Source of the DNA: Achromobacter sp. AONIH1
Lineage (GTDB): Bacteria > Pseudomonadota > Gammaproteobacteria > Burkholderiales > Burkholderiaceae_B
NCBI RefSeq assembly: GCF_002902905.1
Contig: NZ_CP026124.1
Coordinates: 2,108,001-2,172,000 of the forward strand
Reading direction: 5' to 3'
Length of the DNA: 64,000 bases
Every line of letters starts with the position of its first letter. Position 1 is the first letter of the stretch. Shown piece after piece: positions 7,541-14,794 of this stretch. The notes beneath the pieces were generated by a model, which saw nothing but the letters and a program-made list of their open reading frames with translations, searched no databases and was not told where the DNA came from. A program made the position numbers and the translations under genes.

Positions 7541-8706
7541 GCGTCGCTCCGCGCCAGGATGGCCGCGGCGGTGCACAGCCCGCGGTCGTAGTTGATCATG
7601 CCGAAACCGCTCACCATGCCGATGCGGGCGTCGGCCACCTGGGTGCCGCCGGCCGTGCCGGTCAGCTGGCGCAGCGCTTCGGTCAGGCCCAGGTAGCCGC
7701 CGGCGGCGCCGGCCTGGCCGACCGACAGCTGGCCGCCGTTGGTGTTGAACGGGAAGCTGCCGTCGATGGTGAAGCTGTGGCGGCGCACGAATTCCGGTCC
7801 CTCGTTCTTGGCGCAGAAGCCCAGGTCTTCCAGCTGCATCAGGTTGATGACCGGGTAATCGTCATAGGCCTGCAGGAAGTCCATGTCGGCGGGCGCGCAG
7901 CCGGCCATGCCGTACAGCTCGTCCACGTCCATGGTCCAGCCGCCGCGCGTCTGGATCGGGTCGTCGATCCAGGCGTTGTGGCGCTCGATGGTGGACAGGA
8001 TGCGGGCATGGGGCAGCTTGAGCGCCCGCGCGCGCGATTCGCTCATCACCAGGAAGGCGTCGGCGCCGGCGCAGGGCATGACGCAGTCGAACAGGTGGAT
8101 GGGATCGGTGATGACGCGCGCGCCCAGGTACTGTTCCAGCGTCAGCGGCTTCTTCATCAGCGCATGCGGGTAGCGCAGCGCGTTGTCGCGCTGAGCCACG
8201 CAGAGCTTGCCGAAGTCCTCGCGGGTGGCGCCGGACTCGCGCATGTAGTGCGCGGTCAGCAGCGCGAAGCTGGCGTTCGGGCCGCCGGCGCCGTAGGGAT
8301 ACACGGCGTCCTGGGCGAAGCGCGAGAACTGGCTGACGGTGTTGCGGAACGAGTCCACGTGATTGGTGTCGCCCGCGATGCAGGCCACGATCTCGGCGTC
8401 GCCGGCCTGCACGGCGCGCGCGGCGCGCCGCAGCGCGGCCACGCCGCTGGCGCCGCCCATGGGAATGTGGTCCAGCCAGCGCGGGCTCATGCCCAGGTGC
8501 TGGACCAGGCCCACGGCGCTGTCGGGCGCCAGCGTGAAGCTGGACACGCACAGCCCGTCCACGTCGGTCTTGGCCAGGCCGGCCTGGCGGATCAGCGCGC
8601 CGAGGGCGCGGCCCAGCCACCAGTGCGCGGCATGCGTGCTGTAGCGTTCGTAGGGAATGGTGACGGGCAGCGCCGCTACCACGCCGTCATAGCCGAGGCG
8701 GCTCAT
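7537..8706 (-). CDS. Thiolase-fold (Ltp/SCP2-type) protein lacking thiolase catalytic residues; probable retro-aldolase subunit
   Basis: This 389-residue thiolase-like protein keeps the fold (MGGASGVAALRRA, NGGQLSVGQAGAAGG, VSGFGM). However, the nucleophilic Cys position in the CASG motif is Gly, the His of the GHPxG motif is Gln, and the C-terminal catalytic Cys is Val. Such residue loss is seen in Ltp2-type aldolases, which use tyrosines instead; the segment LQAYDDYPV lies where thiolases have HEAFA. It is coupled by ATGA overlaps both to the CoA ligase upstream and to the DUF35-SDR partner downstream. The inferred role is C-C cleavage of a 3-hydroxyacyl-CoA to a carbonyl compound plus acetyl-CoA. 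The start at 8706 is set by the overlap; upstream in-frame sequence is not family-like. Confidence 0.87.
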   Translation of the reverse strand: MSRLGYDGVVAALPVTIPYERYSTHAAHWWLGRALGALIRQAGLAKTDVDGLCVSSFTLAPDSAVGLVQHLGMSPRWLDHIPMGGASGVAALRRAARAVQAGDAEIVACIAGDTNHVDSFRNTVSQFSRFAQDAVYPYGAGGPNASFALLTAHYMRESGATREDFGKLCVAQRDNALRYPHALMKKPLTLEQYLGARVITDPIHLFDCVMPCAGADAFLVMSESRARALKLPHARILSTIERHNAWIDDPIQTRGGWTMDVDELYGMAGCAPADMDFLQAYDDYPVINLMQLEDLGFCAKNEGPEFVRRHSFTIDGSFPFNTNGGQLSVGQAGAAGGYLGLTEALRQLTGTAGGTQVADARIGMVSGFGMINYDRGLCTAAAILARSDA

Positions 8707-10355
8707 CGCGCGGCTCCGGCGTGGGCATTCTCGGGGCTTTTCTTCTTCATCGCGCAGGTGTCCACGCAGTGCGCGGTGCCGGGCAGCGTGGGCGCCAGCG
8801 CCTTCATTTCGCCGCGCTGGATCTTGTTGGTGGTGGTCAGCGGCAGGCTGTCGACGAAGGCCACGTAGCCGGGCGCCTTGTAGTAGGCCAGCTGCTCCAG
8901 GCTCCATTGCACGATGGCGCGGGCGGCTTCCTGCCGGTCCGCGTCGGTAGCGAGCGGATCGGCCGGCACCACGCAGGCCAGCACTTCGTCGCCGCGCACC
9001 GCGTCCGGCACGGCGGCCACGGCCACGGCCTTGACCAGCGGGTGCTGCATCAGCACGCTTTCGACTTCCACGGCCGAGATGTTCTCGCCGCTGCGGCGGA
9101 TCACGTTCTTCTTGCGGTCGACGAAGCGCAGTGCGCCGTCGGCCTCGCGGCGCACGATGTCGCCGGTGTGGAACCAGCCGCCTTCCCAGGCCTCGTCCGT
9201 CGCCGCGGCGTCCTTCAGGTAGCCGGCGAAGAAACCGTAGCGCGGATCGTCGCCGGCGTGGCGCACCAGCAGCTCGCCGGGTTCGCCCGTGGCGGCCTCG
9301 ACGCCCGCGTCAGTGACGATGCGTACCTGCACGTCGTCTTCCTCGGCGCCGAAGCAGCTGCTGCCGATGTGGCGCGGCTCCTTGTTGGCGATGATGACGG
9401 CGCCCGCGCCGGTCTCGGTCATGGCCCAGGCTTCCAGCAGCGGGAAGCCGAAGCGCGCCTCGAAGGGCGCGTGCAGCTTGCGGTCCACGCCCGCGCCGAA
9501 GCCGAAGCGGATGCCCGGCTGCGCGTCCTTGGGCGAGGGCTCGGCCTTCATCAGGATGGCGGGCATCACGCCCAGGTAGTGCAGCACCGTGGCGCGCGAG
9601 TCGCGCACGCTGTCCCACCAGCTGCGCGGGTGGAAGCGGTCCAGCGGGATCAGGCAGCCGCCCGTCAGCACCATGGCCATGGCGGAATAGGCCATGGCGT
9701 TCATGTGCACCAGCGGCAGCGGGGTCAGCATGCGTTCCTGGCCGGGGCGCAGCGCGGCCAGGCCGCCTATGCGCGCGTACCAGCCGCCGGCGTGCAGGAA
9801 ATAGCGGTTGGGCAGGATGCAGCCCTTGGGCCGGCCGGTGGTGCCGGACGTGTACAGCAGCGCGCATTCGCTCAGCTCGCCCGGCTCGCTGCCGGCCAGC
9901 GGCGCGGCGAAGGGCGCGGCGGGGGGCGCGTCGTCGGGCCCCATCACGCGCAGTTCGCGGCCGGCGCGCGCGGCGGCGGCCAGCAGCTCGGCATGGCGGC
10001 CGGGCAGGGCCACGGCCAGCGCGATTTCGGAGTGGCCGGTCAGGTATTCGAGTTCGGCGGCGCGCAGGTCGGGATTGATGGGCACCACCGACACGCCCAG
10101 CGCGTTGAGCGCGAACCAGTGCAGGAAGAATGCGGGGCGGTTTTCAAGCAGCAGGCCGGCGCGGTGGCCGTGGCCATAGCCGGCGCGCGCATAGGCGGCG
10201 CGCAGCGTCTCGATGGCCTCGGCGGCCGCGCCATAGGCCAGCTCGCCGGCGGCGATGCCGTAGGCCTCGGCCGTTTCGGGCAGGATGCACAGGAAAGGCT
10301 GGGCGCCGTGGCGGGCCGCGCTGTCGCGGAAGGCTTGATGGACTGTCGCGCTCAC
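8703..10355 (-). CDS. Acyl-CoA ligase (AMP-forming, ANL superfamily)
   Basis: The 550-residue enzyme has the AMP-binding loop YTSGTTGRPKG at about residue 170, the hinge and GD motif GWFHTGDIVRR, DRKKNVIRRSGENIS, and the C-terminal catalytic lysine segment TTTNKIQRGEMK. It activates a carboxylic acid to its CoA thioester with ATP. Start is GTG with AGGAG six bases upstream. The small gap to the dioxygenase beta gene and the ATGA overlap with the thiolase-like gene place it in the operon between ring oxygenation and the carbon-carbon cleavage step. The likely substrate is the oxygenated aryl- or indolyl-acetic acid (inference). The last 25 residues beyond the ligase core are polar and unconserved by eye. 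Confidence 0.9.
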   Translation of the reverse strand: MSATVHQAFRDSAARHGAQPFLCILPETAEAYGIAAGELAYGAAAEAIETLRAAYARAGYGHGHRAGLLLENRPAFFLHWFALNALGVSVVPINPDLRAAELEYLTGHSEIALAVALPGRHAELLAAAARAGRELRVMGPDDAPPAAPFAAPLAGSEPGELSECALLYTSGTTGRPKGCILPNRYFLHAGGWYARIGGLAALRPGQERMLTPLPLVHMNAMAYSAMAMVLTGGCLIPLDRFHPRSWWDSVRDSRATVLHYLGVMPAILMKAEPSPKDAQPGIRFGFGAGVDRKLHAPFEARFGFPLLEAWAMTETGAGAVIIANKEPRHIGSSCFGAEEDDVQVRIVTDAGVEAATGEPGELLVRHAGDDPRYGFFAGYLKDAAATDEAWEGGWFHTGDIVRREADGALRFVDRKKNVIRRSGENISAVEVESVLMQHPLVKAVAVAAVPDAVRGDEVLACVVPADPLATDADRQEAARAIVQWSLEQLAYYKAPGYVAFVDSLPLTTTNKIQRGEMKALAPTLPGTAHCVDTCAMKKKSPENAHAGAAR

Positions 10356-10364
10356 GACCGGCTC

Positions 10365-10856
10365 CTACATGAACAATTGGATGTTGCCGAAGGCGGCGTC
10401 GCAGTTCACCAGGTCGACGCGTTTCAGGCGGATGCGCAGCGCGCCGTCCTGTTCGACCAGGTGATGCGTGGTCCAGCCGGCATACAGGGTCTGCGCGTCC
10501 TGGCGCGTCTCGACGTAGTGGAAGGCGGTGCGCACCACGTGGCGGCCTTCGGCCGGCGCGGATTCGGGATGGCCGTGCTCGACAGTTGGCGCCTGCAGCA
10601 GATGGTGGCAGCGGCTCTTGGGTTGCTGCGAGAAGGTGCGCTGGCCGGCCAGCCGCTCGACGCGCACGCGCAGCAGCAGCTTGTCCTCGTACATCAGCGA
10701 GGCGTGCAGCTTGGCGTCGGTCTGGCCGTGGGCCAGCGGCATCCAGTAATGGCCGTCCTCGGTGTACAGGTCCAGCCAGTCCTCGAAGCGCAGCTCATCG
10801 AGCATGCGCGCCTCGGCGTAGACGAAATCGATCAGTTCGCGGTCGCTGACGGCCAT
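10365..10856 (-). CDS. Aromatic-ring-hydroxylating dioxygenase, beta (small) subunit
   Basis: This 163-residue protein opens with AVSDRELIDFVYAEARMLDE and contains YTEDGHYWMPL and WTTHHLV, the NTF2-like fold of Rieske dioxygenase small subunits. It has no catalytic centre of its own and stabilises the alpha subunit hexamer. Its ATG follows the TGA of the alpha gene directly (TGAATG), so the subunits are coupled one-to-one. Confidence 0.92.
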   Translation of the reverse strand: MAVSDRELIDFVYAEARMLDELRFEDWLDLYTEDGHYWMPLAHGQTDAKLHASLMYEDKLLLRVRVERLAGQRTFSQQPKSRCHHLLQAPTVEHGHPESAPAEGRHVVRTAFHYVETRQDAQTLYAGWTTHHLVEQDGALRIRLKRVDLVNCDAAFGNIQLFM

Positions 10857-12173
10857 TCAAGCCTCCTGTCCGGTCATGTAGCGGCCCCATGCGCGGTACT
10901 GGTTGCGCATCTGCCATTCGTTGGTGCCGTTGGTGACGACGTTTTTCCGGCCCAGTTCGTCGGGCGAGTAGAGGCGACCGACGTTGACCCATTCGCGGGC
11001 GCGCGATTGCAGCCCGTCCTGGGCGCGCTCGTACATTTCCAGGTCATCGTGTCCGACCACGGAGGTGGGCGCGTTGATGAGCCGGTTGTACATCAGCGTG
11101 CGTTCCAGCAGCAGGTCGGGCGCGCCGACCAGGCGGAAGGTCCAGGACTCGACCAGCGTGCGGTCGGCGGCGATGGGCTTGAAGACGCGCAGCGTCTGGA
11201 TCGGGCCCTTCACCATGATGTTGGGGAAATAGACGGTGTTGTGGCGCACATCGCCCAGGATCTGCTTGGCGCGTTCCTCGCCATAGGCCGCCGTCATGGC
11301 TTCCCAGTAGCCGGGCACGCCGGAGTAGGCGGCGTGGATCGAGTCGGCCACGCCGGTGTGGCCGTGGCCGTTTTCCCATACGCGGATGCCCATGTTCTCG
11401 AAGAACTCATAGGGCGAGATGAAGGGCGCGAACAACTCCACCGCCATGGGCTTGGGCGTGCCGGCGGGCGCCTGCTCCCAGACCTTGACGGCGGTGCCGG
11501 CCGAGGACTCGTGCGCGACCATGGGGTGACAGGTGTCCGTCTGGTTGTCGACCAGCATCTTCCAGTTGCAGCGGTGCATGTAGCGCATCACGCCGCCGGC
11601 GACCTCCAGCCGGCCCTCGGGCGAGCGGTCGGCCATGTTGTCCAGCGTGGTCAGCGATTCGCCGAAGAAGTCCTCGAAGGACTGACCCTCGGGATTCAGG
11701 CGGCAGAACACGAAGCCTCGGTGGTTGCGCACGTCTTTGACGGCGGCCATGCCCTGGCTGGCCTCGCACTGCTCCAGGCCGGTGTTCTCGTAGCCTTTCT
11801 TCAGCGGGATGGACAGCAGGCTGCCGTCGGTCTTGAAGGTCCAGGCGTGATAGGGGCAGCGGAAGAACTTGCCGGTATTGCCGCAGGCCTCGCCGGCCAC
11901 CATGGTGCCCTTGTGCGGGCAGCGGTTGTGCAGCACCCGCACCGAGCGATCGCCGTGGCGCACCATGACCACGGGCTGATTGCCGACGGTGGTGGTGATG
12001 TAGTCGCCGGGATTGGGCACCTGGCTGTCGTGGCCGACATAGACCCAGGTGTTGGCATACAGCCGTTCCATCTCCAGTTCGAACAGCTCCTGGTCGATGA
12101 ACAGGTCACGGTGCACCTCGGTCTCGCGCAGCAGGGCGCGGATGGCGTCGGGGTTGTCGCGGTATTTGGCCAT
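10857..12173 (-). CDS. Aromatic-ring-hydroxylating dioxygenase, alpha subunit (Rieske/non-heme iron)
   Basis: The 438-residue catalytic subunit has a Rieske [2Fe-2S] site with Cys85-Pro-His87 and Cys106-Pro-Tyr-His109. The mononuclear iron site is in DNQTDTCHPMVAHES, where Asp and two His fit the 2-His-1-carboxylate facial triad with a later carboxylate. It inserts oxygen into the aromatic substrate using electrons from the reductase encoded next to it. In the proposed indole-acid pathway this is the ring-oxidising step giving an oxindole or dioxindole acid. Auxin-degradation (iad-type) loci of Variovorax and relatives, as I recall them, also carry a Rieske pair near a MarR regulator, which supports but does not prove that substrate. 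Confidence 0.93.
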   Translation of the reverse strand: MAKYRDNPDAIRALLRETEVHRDLFIDQELFELEMERLYANTWVYVGHDSQVPNPGDYITTTVGNQPVVMVRHGDRSVRVLHNRCPHKGTMVAGEACGNTGKFFRCPYHAWTFKTDGSLLSIPLKKGYENTGLEQCEASQGMAAVKDVRNHRGFVFCRLNPEGQSFEDFFGESLTTLDNMADRSPEGRLEVAGGVMRYMHRCNWKMLVDNQTDTCHPMVAHESSAGTAVKVWEQAPAGTPKPMAVELFAPFISPYEFFENMGIRVWENGHGHTGVADSIHAAYSGVPGYWEAMTAAYGEERAKQILGDVRHNTVYFPNIMVKGPIQTLRVFKPIAADRTLVESWTFRLVGAPDLLLERTLMYNRLINAPTSVVGHDDLEMYERAQDGLQSRAREWVNVGRLYSPDELGRKNVVTNGTNEWQMRNQYRAWGRYMTGQEA

Positions 12174-12213
12174 GTCGGTTCGCTTCCTTGGTTGGGGCGG
12201 CGGCTGGGTGTTC

Positions 12214-13191
12214 CTAGAGATCCAGCACCAGGCGCGCGGACTTGGCGCGCGAGATGCAGATCTGGATGACCTTGCCGCTGGCCTTCTCGGTGTCCGAGAG
12301 GTAGTAGTCGCGGTGGTCGGGCTCGCCTTCCAGCACGGTGGCCTGGCAGACGCCGCACTCGCCGCGCTTGCAGTCGTACATGGGATCGCAGCCTTCCTCT
12401 TCCATGACGTCGACGATGGTCTTGTCGGCGGGAATGGTCAGCACGCGGCCGGACTGGCGCAGCTCGACCTCGAAGGGCTGGTCGCCCGCCTGCGGCGCGG
12501 CCGTGGCGAACAGCTCGAAATGCACGTGGGCGTCGGGCCAGTGGCGGGCCTTGGCGCCGGCGATGACGGCGTCGATCAGCCCCTTGGGGCCGCAGACGTA
12601 CAGGTGCTGGCGCGGCGAGGCGGCGTCCAGCAGCGCCTGCAGGTCGAAGCGGCTGGCGGGATCGTCGTCGCCGTGCAGCGACAGGCTGTCGCCGGCCAGC
12701 GCCTGCAGCTCGGGCACGAAGGCCAGCTGGTCCTTGCTGCGGCCGCAGTAATGCAGGTGGAAGGCGCGGCCGGCGGCCCGCAGCGCGGCGGCCATCGAGG
12801 CCACCGGCGTGATGCCGATGCCGCCGGCGATCAGCAGCACCGGATCGTCGCCGGCCGGCGCTTCGTGCAGCGGAAAGTCGTTGCGCGGGCCCTCGGCGGC
12901 CAGCGTGTCGCCCTCGACCAGCGCGTGCATGTGGCGCGAGCCGCCCTGGCTGTCTTCCTCCAGGCGCACGCCCAGGCGGTATTCGCCGGGCGCGGCGAAA
13001 CAGCCGGCGTCCGGCGTCAGCTGCACCAGCGAATAGCTGCGCGGCTCGCGCAGGCCGGGGACGGAGATCTTCAGGTGCGCGCCCGGACCGAAGGCGGGCA
13101 GCGCGCCGCCGTCCTCGCGCGCCAGGCGGAAGGAACGGATCAGCGGCGATTCCTGCCGGACTTCGCGGACGATGAGTTTCAGGGTTTGCAC
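12214..13191 (-). CDS. Dioxygenase reductase, FNR-type with C-terminal plant-type [2Fe-2S] ferredoxin (VanB/phthalate dioxygenase reductase class)
   Basis: The 325-residue protein begins with the FMN/FAD domain (RSYSLVQ motif at about residues 50-56), then an NAD-binding domain (LLIAGGIGITPVASM; YVCGPKGLIDAV). It ends with a plant-type ferredoxin whose cluster cysteines are in CDPMYDCKRGECGVC and later in QICISR. It passes electrons from NADH to the Rieske centre of the neighbouring dioxygenase. The start is GTG at 13191, preceded by a weak AGAGG site. A one-protein reductase plus alpha/beta oxygenase is a two-component class of system, so no separate ferredoxin is expected. Confidence 0.93.
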   Translation of the reverse strand: MQTLKLIVREVRQESPLIRSFRLAREDGGALPAFGPGAHLKISVPGLREPRSYSLVQLTPDAGCFAAPGEYRLGVRLEEDSQGGSRHMHALVEGDTLAAEGPRNDFPLHEAPAGDDPVLLIAGGIGITPVASMAAALRAAGRAFHLHYCGRSKDQLAFVPELQALAGDSLSLHGDDDPASRFDLQALLDAASPRQHLYVCGPKGLIDAVIAGAKARHWPDAHVHFELFATAAPQAGDQPFEVELRQSGRVLTIPADKTIVDVMEEEGCDPMYDCKRGECGVCQATVLEGEPDHRDYYLSDTEKASGKVIQICISRAKSARLVLDL

Positions 13192-13225
13192 GGCGCTTGC
13201 CTCTTGCGTGATTCGTCGGGGAGTC

Positions 13226-14785
13226 TCAGGCCGCCAGCTGGTCGGCCAGCTGGCGTTCCATGGGGCCGCATTTCTCGTTGGCCAGGGCCGTTTCGCGCAG
13301 CGCGCGCAGGCTGGCGGCCGCGTCGGGGCGGCCGGCCAGTTTCTCGGCGGCCGCGAGCAGCTGGCGGTATTTGCCGCCGCCGCGCACGTGGGTGTCGCTG
13401 TAGCCCTTCACCAGGCGACGGCAGTTGACCGTTTCCACGGCCAGCGCATAGTCCTGCGGCGCGAGCCGCGCGACCAGATCCAGCCATTGCTCCAGGCCGG
13501 CCTTCTCGATCTGGTGGCGCAGCGTGGCGCGGCGGAAGCGTCGCATGCCGGCCAGCGCGTACAGCATCAGGAAGCCGCTCAGCGTGCCGCTGCGCATGCG
13601 GCGGCCCTTGCCCAGGCGGCGCTCGACGAAGCCGCCGAAGGCCTTGGAGTTTTCCAGCCAGCGGCCCAGCCCGGCGGGCAGGGTGCCGCAGATTTCCTCC
13701 AGGCGCGGGTGCATGAATTCGGTGGTGTAGACCAGCTGGTCCGGGCGCGCGCCGACTTCCTGGCGCACGCGCTCGAAGCGCGTGGCGCGGGTCTTCAGGT
13801 CGGCCACGCGGATCACGTCGTCGTAGGCCATGGCGGTCGCCAGGTAGCGAGCGGCGGCGCAGGTCAGTTCCCATTGCCGCGCCTCGCCGCCGTGGCGCGC
13901 GTCCAGGTCGCGCAGCGCCTTCATGCGCTCCAGGTATTCGCGGGCATAGGCCAGGTCCTGGAACTCGAGCTGACGGCGCACGCCGGCCGTCAGCATGGGC
14001 TGGGCACAGGCGGGAAAGTCGCGCCGGATCATGTCCAGCAGCGGCTGGGTGCGCGCGCTGGCGGCCTGTTCCGGCGCGGCCGGCACGGGACGCGACAGGT
14101 CGATGGGCGCGGGCTGCTCGGGCGCCTGGGCGGCGGCGTCGAAGCCCAGCGCGAAGGCGCGCAGGCTGGCGTCCACGCCCAGGCCGGCGCGGCGCACGGT
14201 GGCCTCGAAATCATCGCGCGAGAAGGGCAAGGCGCCGCTGCCGGCGACCGCGCCGAACAGGCTGGCGCTGATGACGCTGCCGGCGCGGTCGGCCAGGTCC
14301 TGCAGGTCGAAGCACATGAAGCGCTTGGCGGCGGCGCGGCCGGCCTCCAGCACCTTGTTCGGATCGGCGATGCCGTTGCCGGGCGCGGATTTCTCGCTGA
14401 CCGCGTAGCTGCGGTGCGAGGACGTGATCAGCACGCTGCGGTCGGGCGTGACCAGGCCGCGCTGGATGGCGCGGCCGCCTTCCATCAGTTCGGCCGCCAC
14501 CACCAGGTCCACGTCGCCCGGCGTGGGCATCAGCGCCAGCGCGGGCGCGCGGCCGGCGCGTTCGACGTCGGCCTCGGGCAGCAGTTCCAGGTAATAGATG
14601 GTGGCGCCGGTGCGCTGGGCCACGCCCGGCACCGAGGTGGTCTGCGCCCACCAGCCGGCGTGCTCGGCCATGTCGACGATCCAGTCGGCGAGCACGCCGC
14701 CGCCCTGGCCGCCCATGGCCAGGACGGCGATCTTGATCGGCGAGGCGGCGCGCGGGGCGGCGGAAGTGTTGATGCTGCTGTCCAT
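13226..14785 (-). CDS. IorB-type 2-oxoacid:ferredoxin oxidoreductase gamma subunit with C-terminal DUF6537-like extension
   Basis: The 519-residue protein starts with the pyruvate/ketoisovalerate gamma-type domain (IKIAVLAMGGQGGGVLADWI at about residues 17-36), and continues for roughly 300 residues with a helical domain resembling the C-terminal part of long IorA-type fusion proteins (DUF6537). Normal IorB is near 200 residues. With the adjacent alpha/beta-type subunit it would form a ferredoxin-dependent enzyme that oxidatively decarboxylates a 2-oxoacid to an acyl-CoA. In this cluster isatinate (2-aminophenylglyoxylate) is a chemically fitting substrate, giving 2-aminobenzoyl-CoA. Indolepyruvate is the textbook alternative. 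Confidence 0.88.
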   Translation of the reverse strand: MDSSINTSAAPRAASPIKIAVLAMGGQGGGVLADWIVDMAEHAGWWAQTTSVPGVAQRTGATIYYLELLPEADVERAGRAPALALMPTPGDVDLVVAAELMEGGRAIQRGLVTPDRSVLITSSHRSYAVSEKSAPGNGIADPNKVLEAGRAAAKRFMCFDLQDLADRAGSVISASLFGAVAGSGALPFSRDDFEATVRRAGLGVDASLRAFALGFDAAAQAPEQPAPIDLSRPVPAAPEQAASARTQPLLDMIRRDFPACAQPMLTAGVRRQLEFQDLAYAREYLERMKALRDLDARHGGEARQWELTCAAARYLATAMAYDDVIRVADLKTRATRFERVRQEVGARPDQLVYTTEFMHPRLEEICGTLPAGLGRWLENSKAFGGFVERRLGKGRRMRSGTLSGFLMLYALAGMRRFRRATLRHQIEKAGLEQWLDLVARLAPQDYALAVETVNCRRLVKGYSDTHVRGGGKYRQLLAAAEKLAGRPDAAASLRALRETALANEKCGPMERQLADQLAA

Positions 14786-14794
14786 GTCCGAGCC

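Noticed and set aside
7537..8706. Calling the thiolase-fold protein an active acetyl-CoA acetyltransferase
   Set aside because: All three catalytic residues of thiolases are replaced at the expected motifs.
8721..12269. A very long open frame (1182 codons) on the plus strand across the ligase and dioxygenase genes
   Set aside because: It is antisense to four clear genes, and its translation is His/Arg/Gln-rich low-complexity sequence, a by-product of high G+C codon use.
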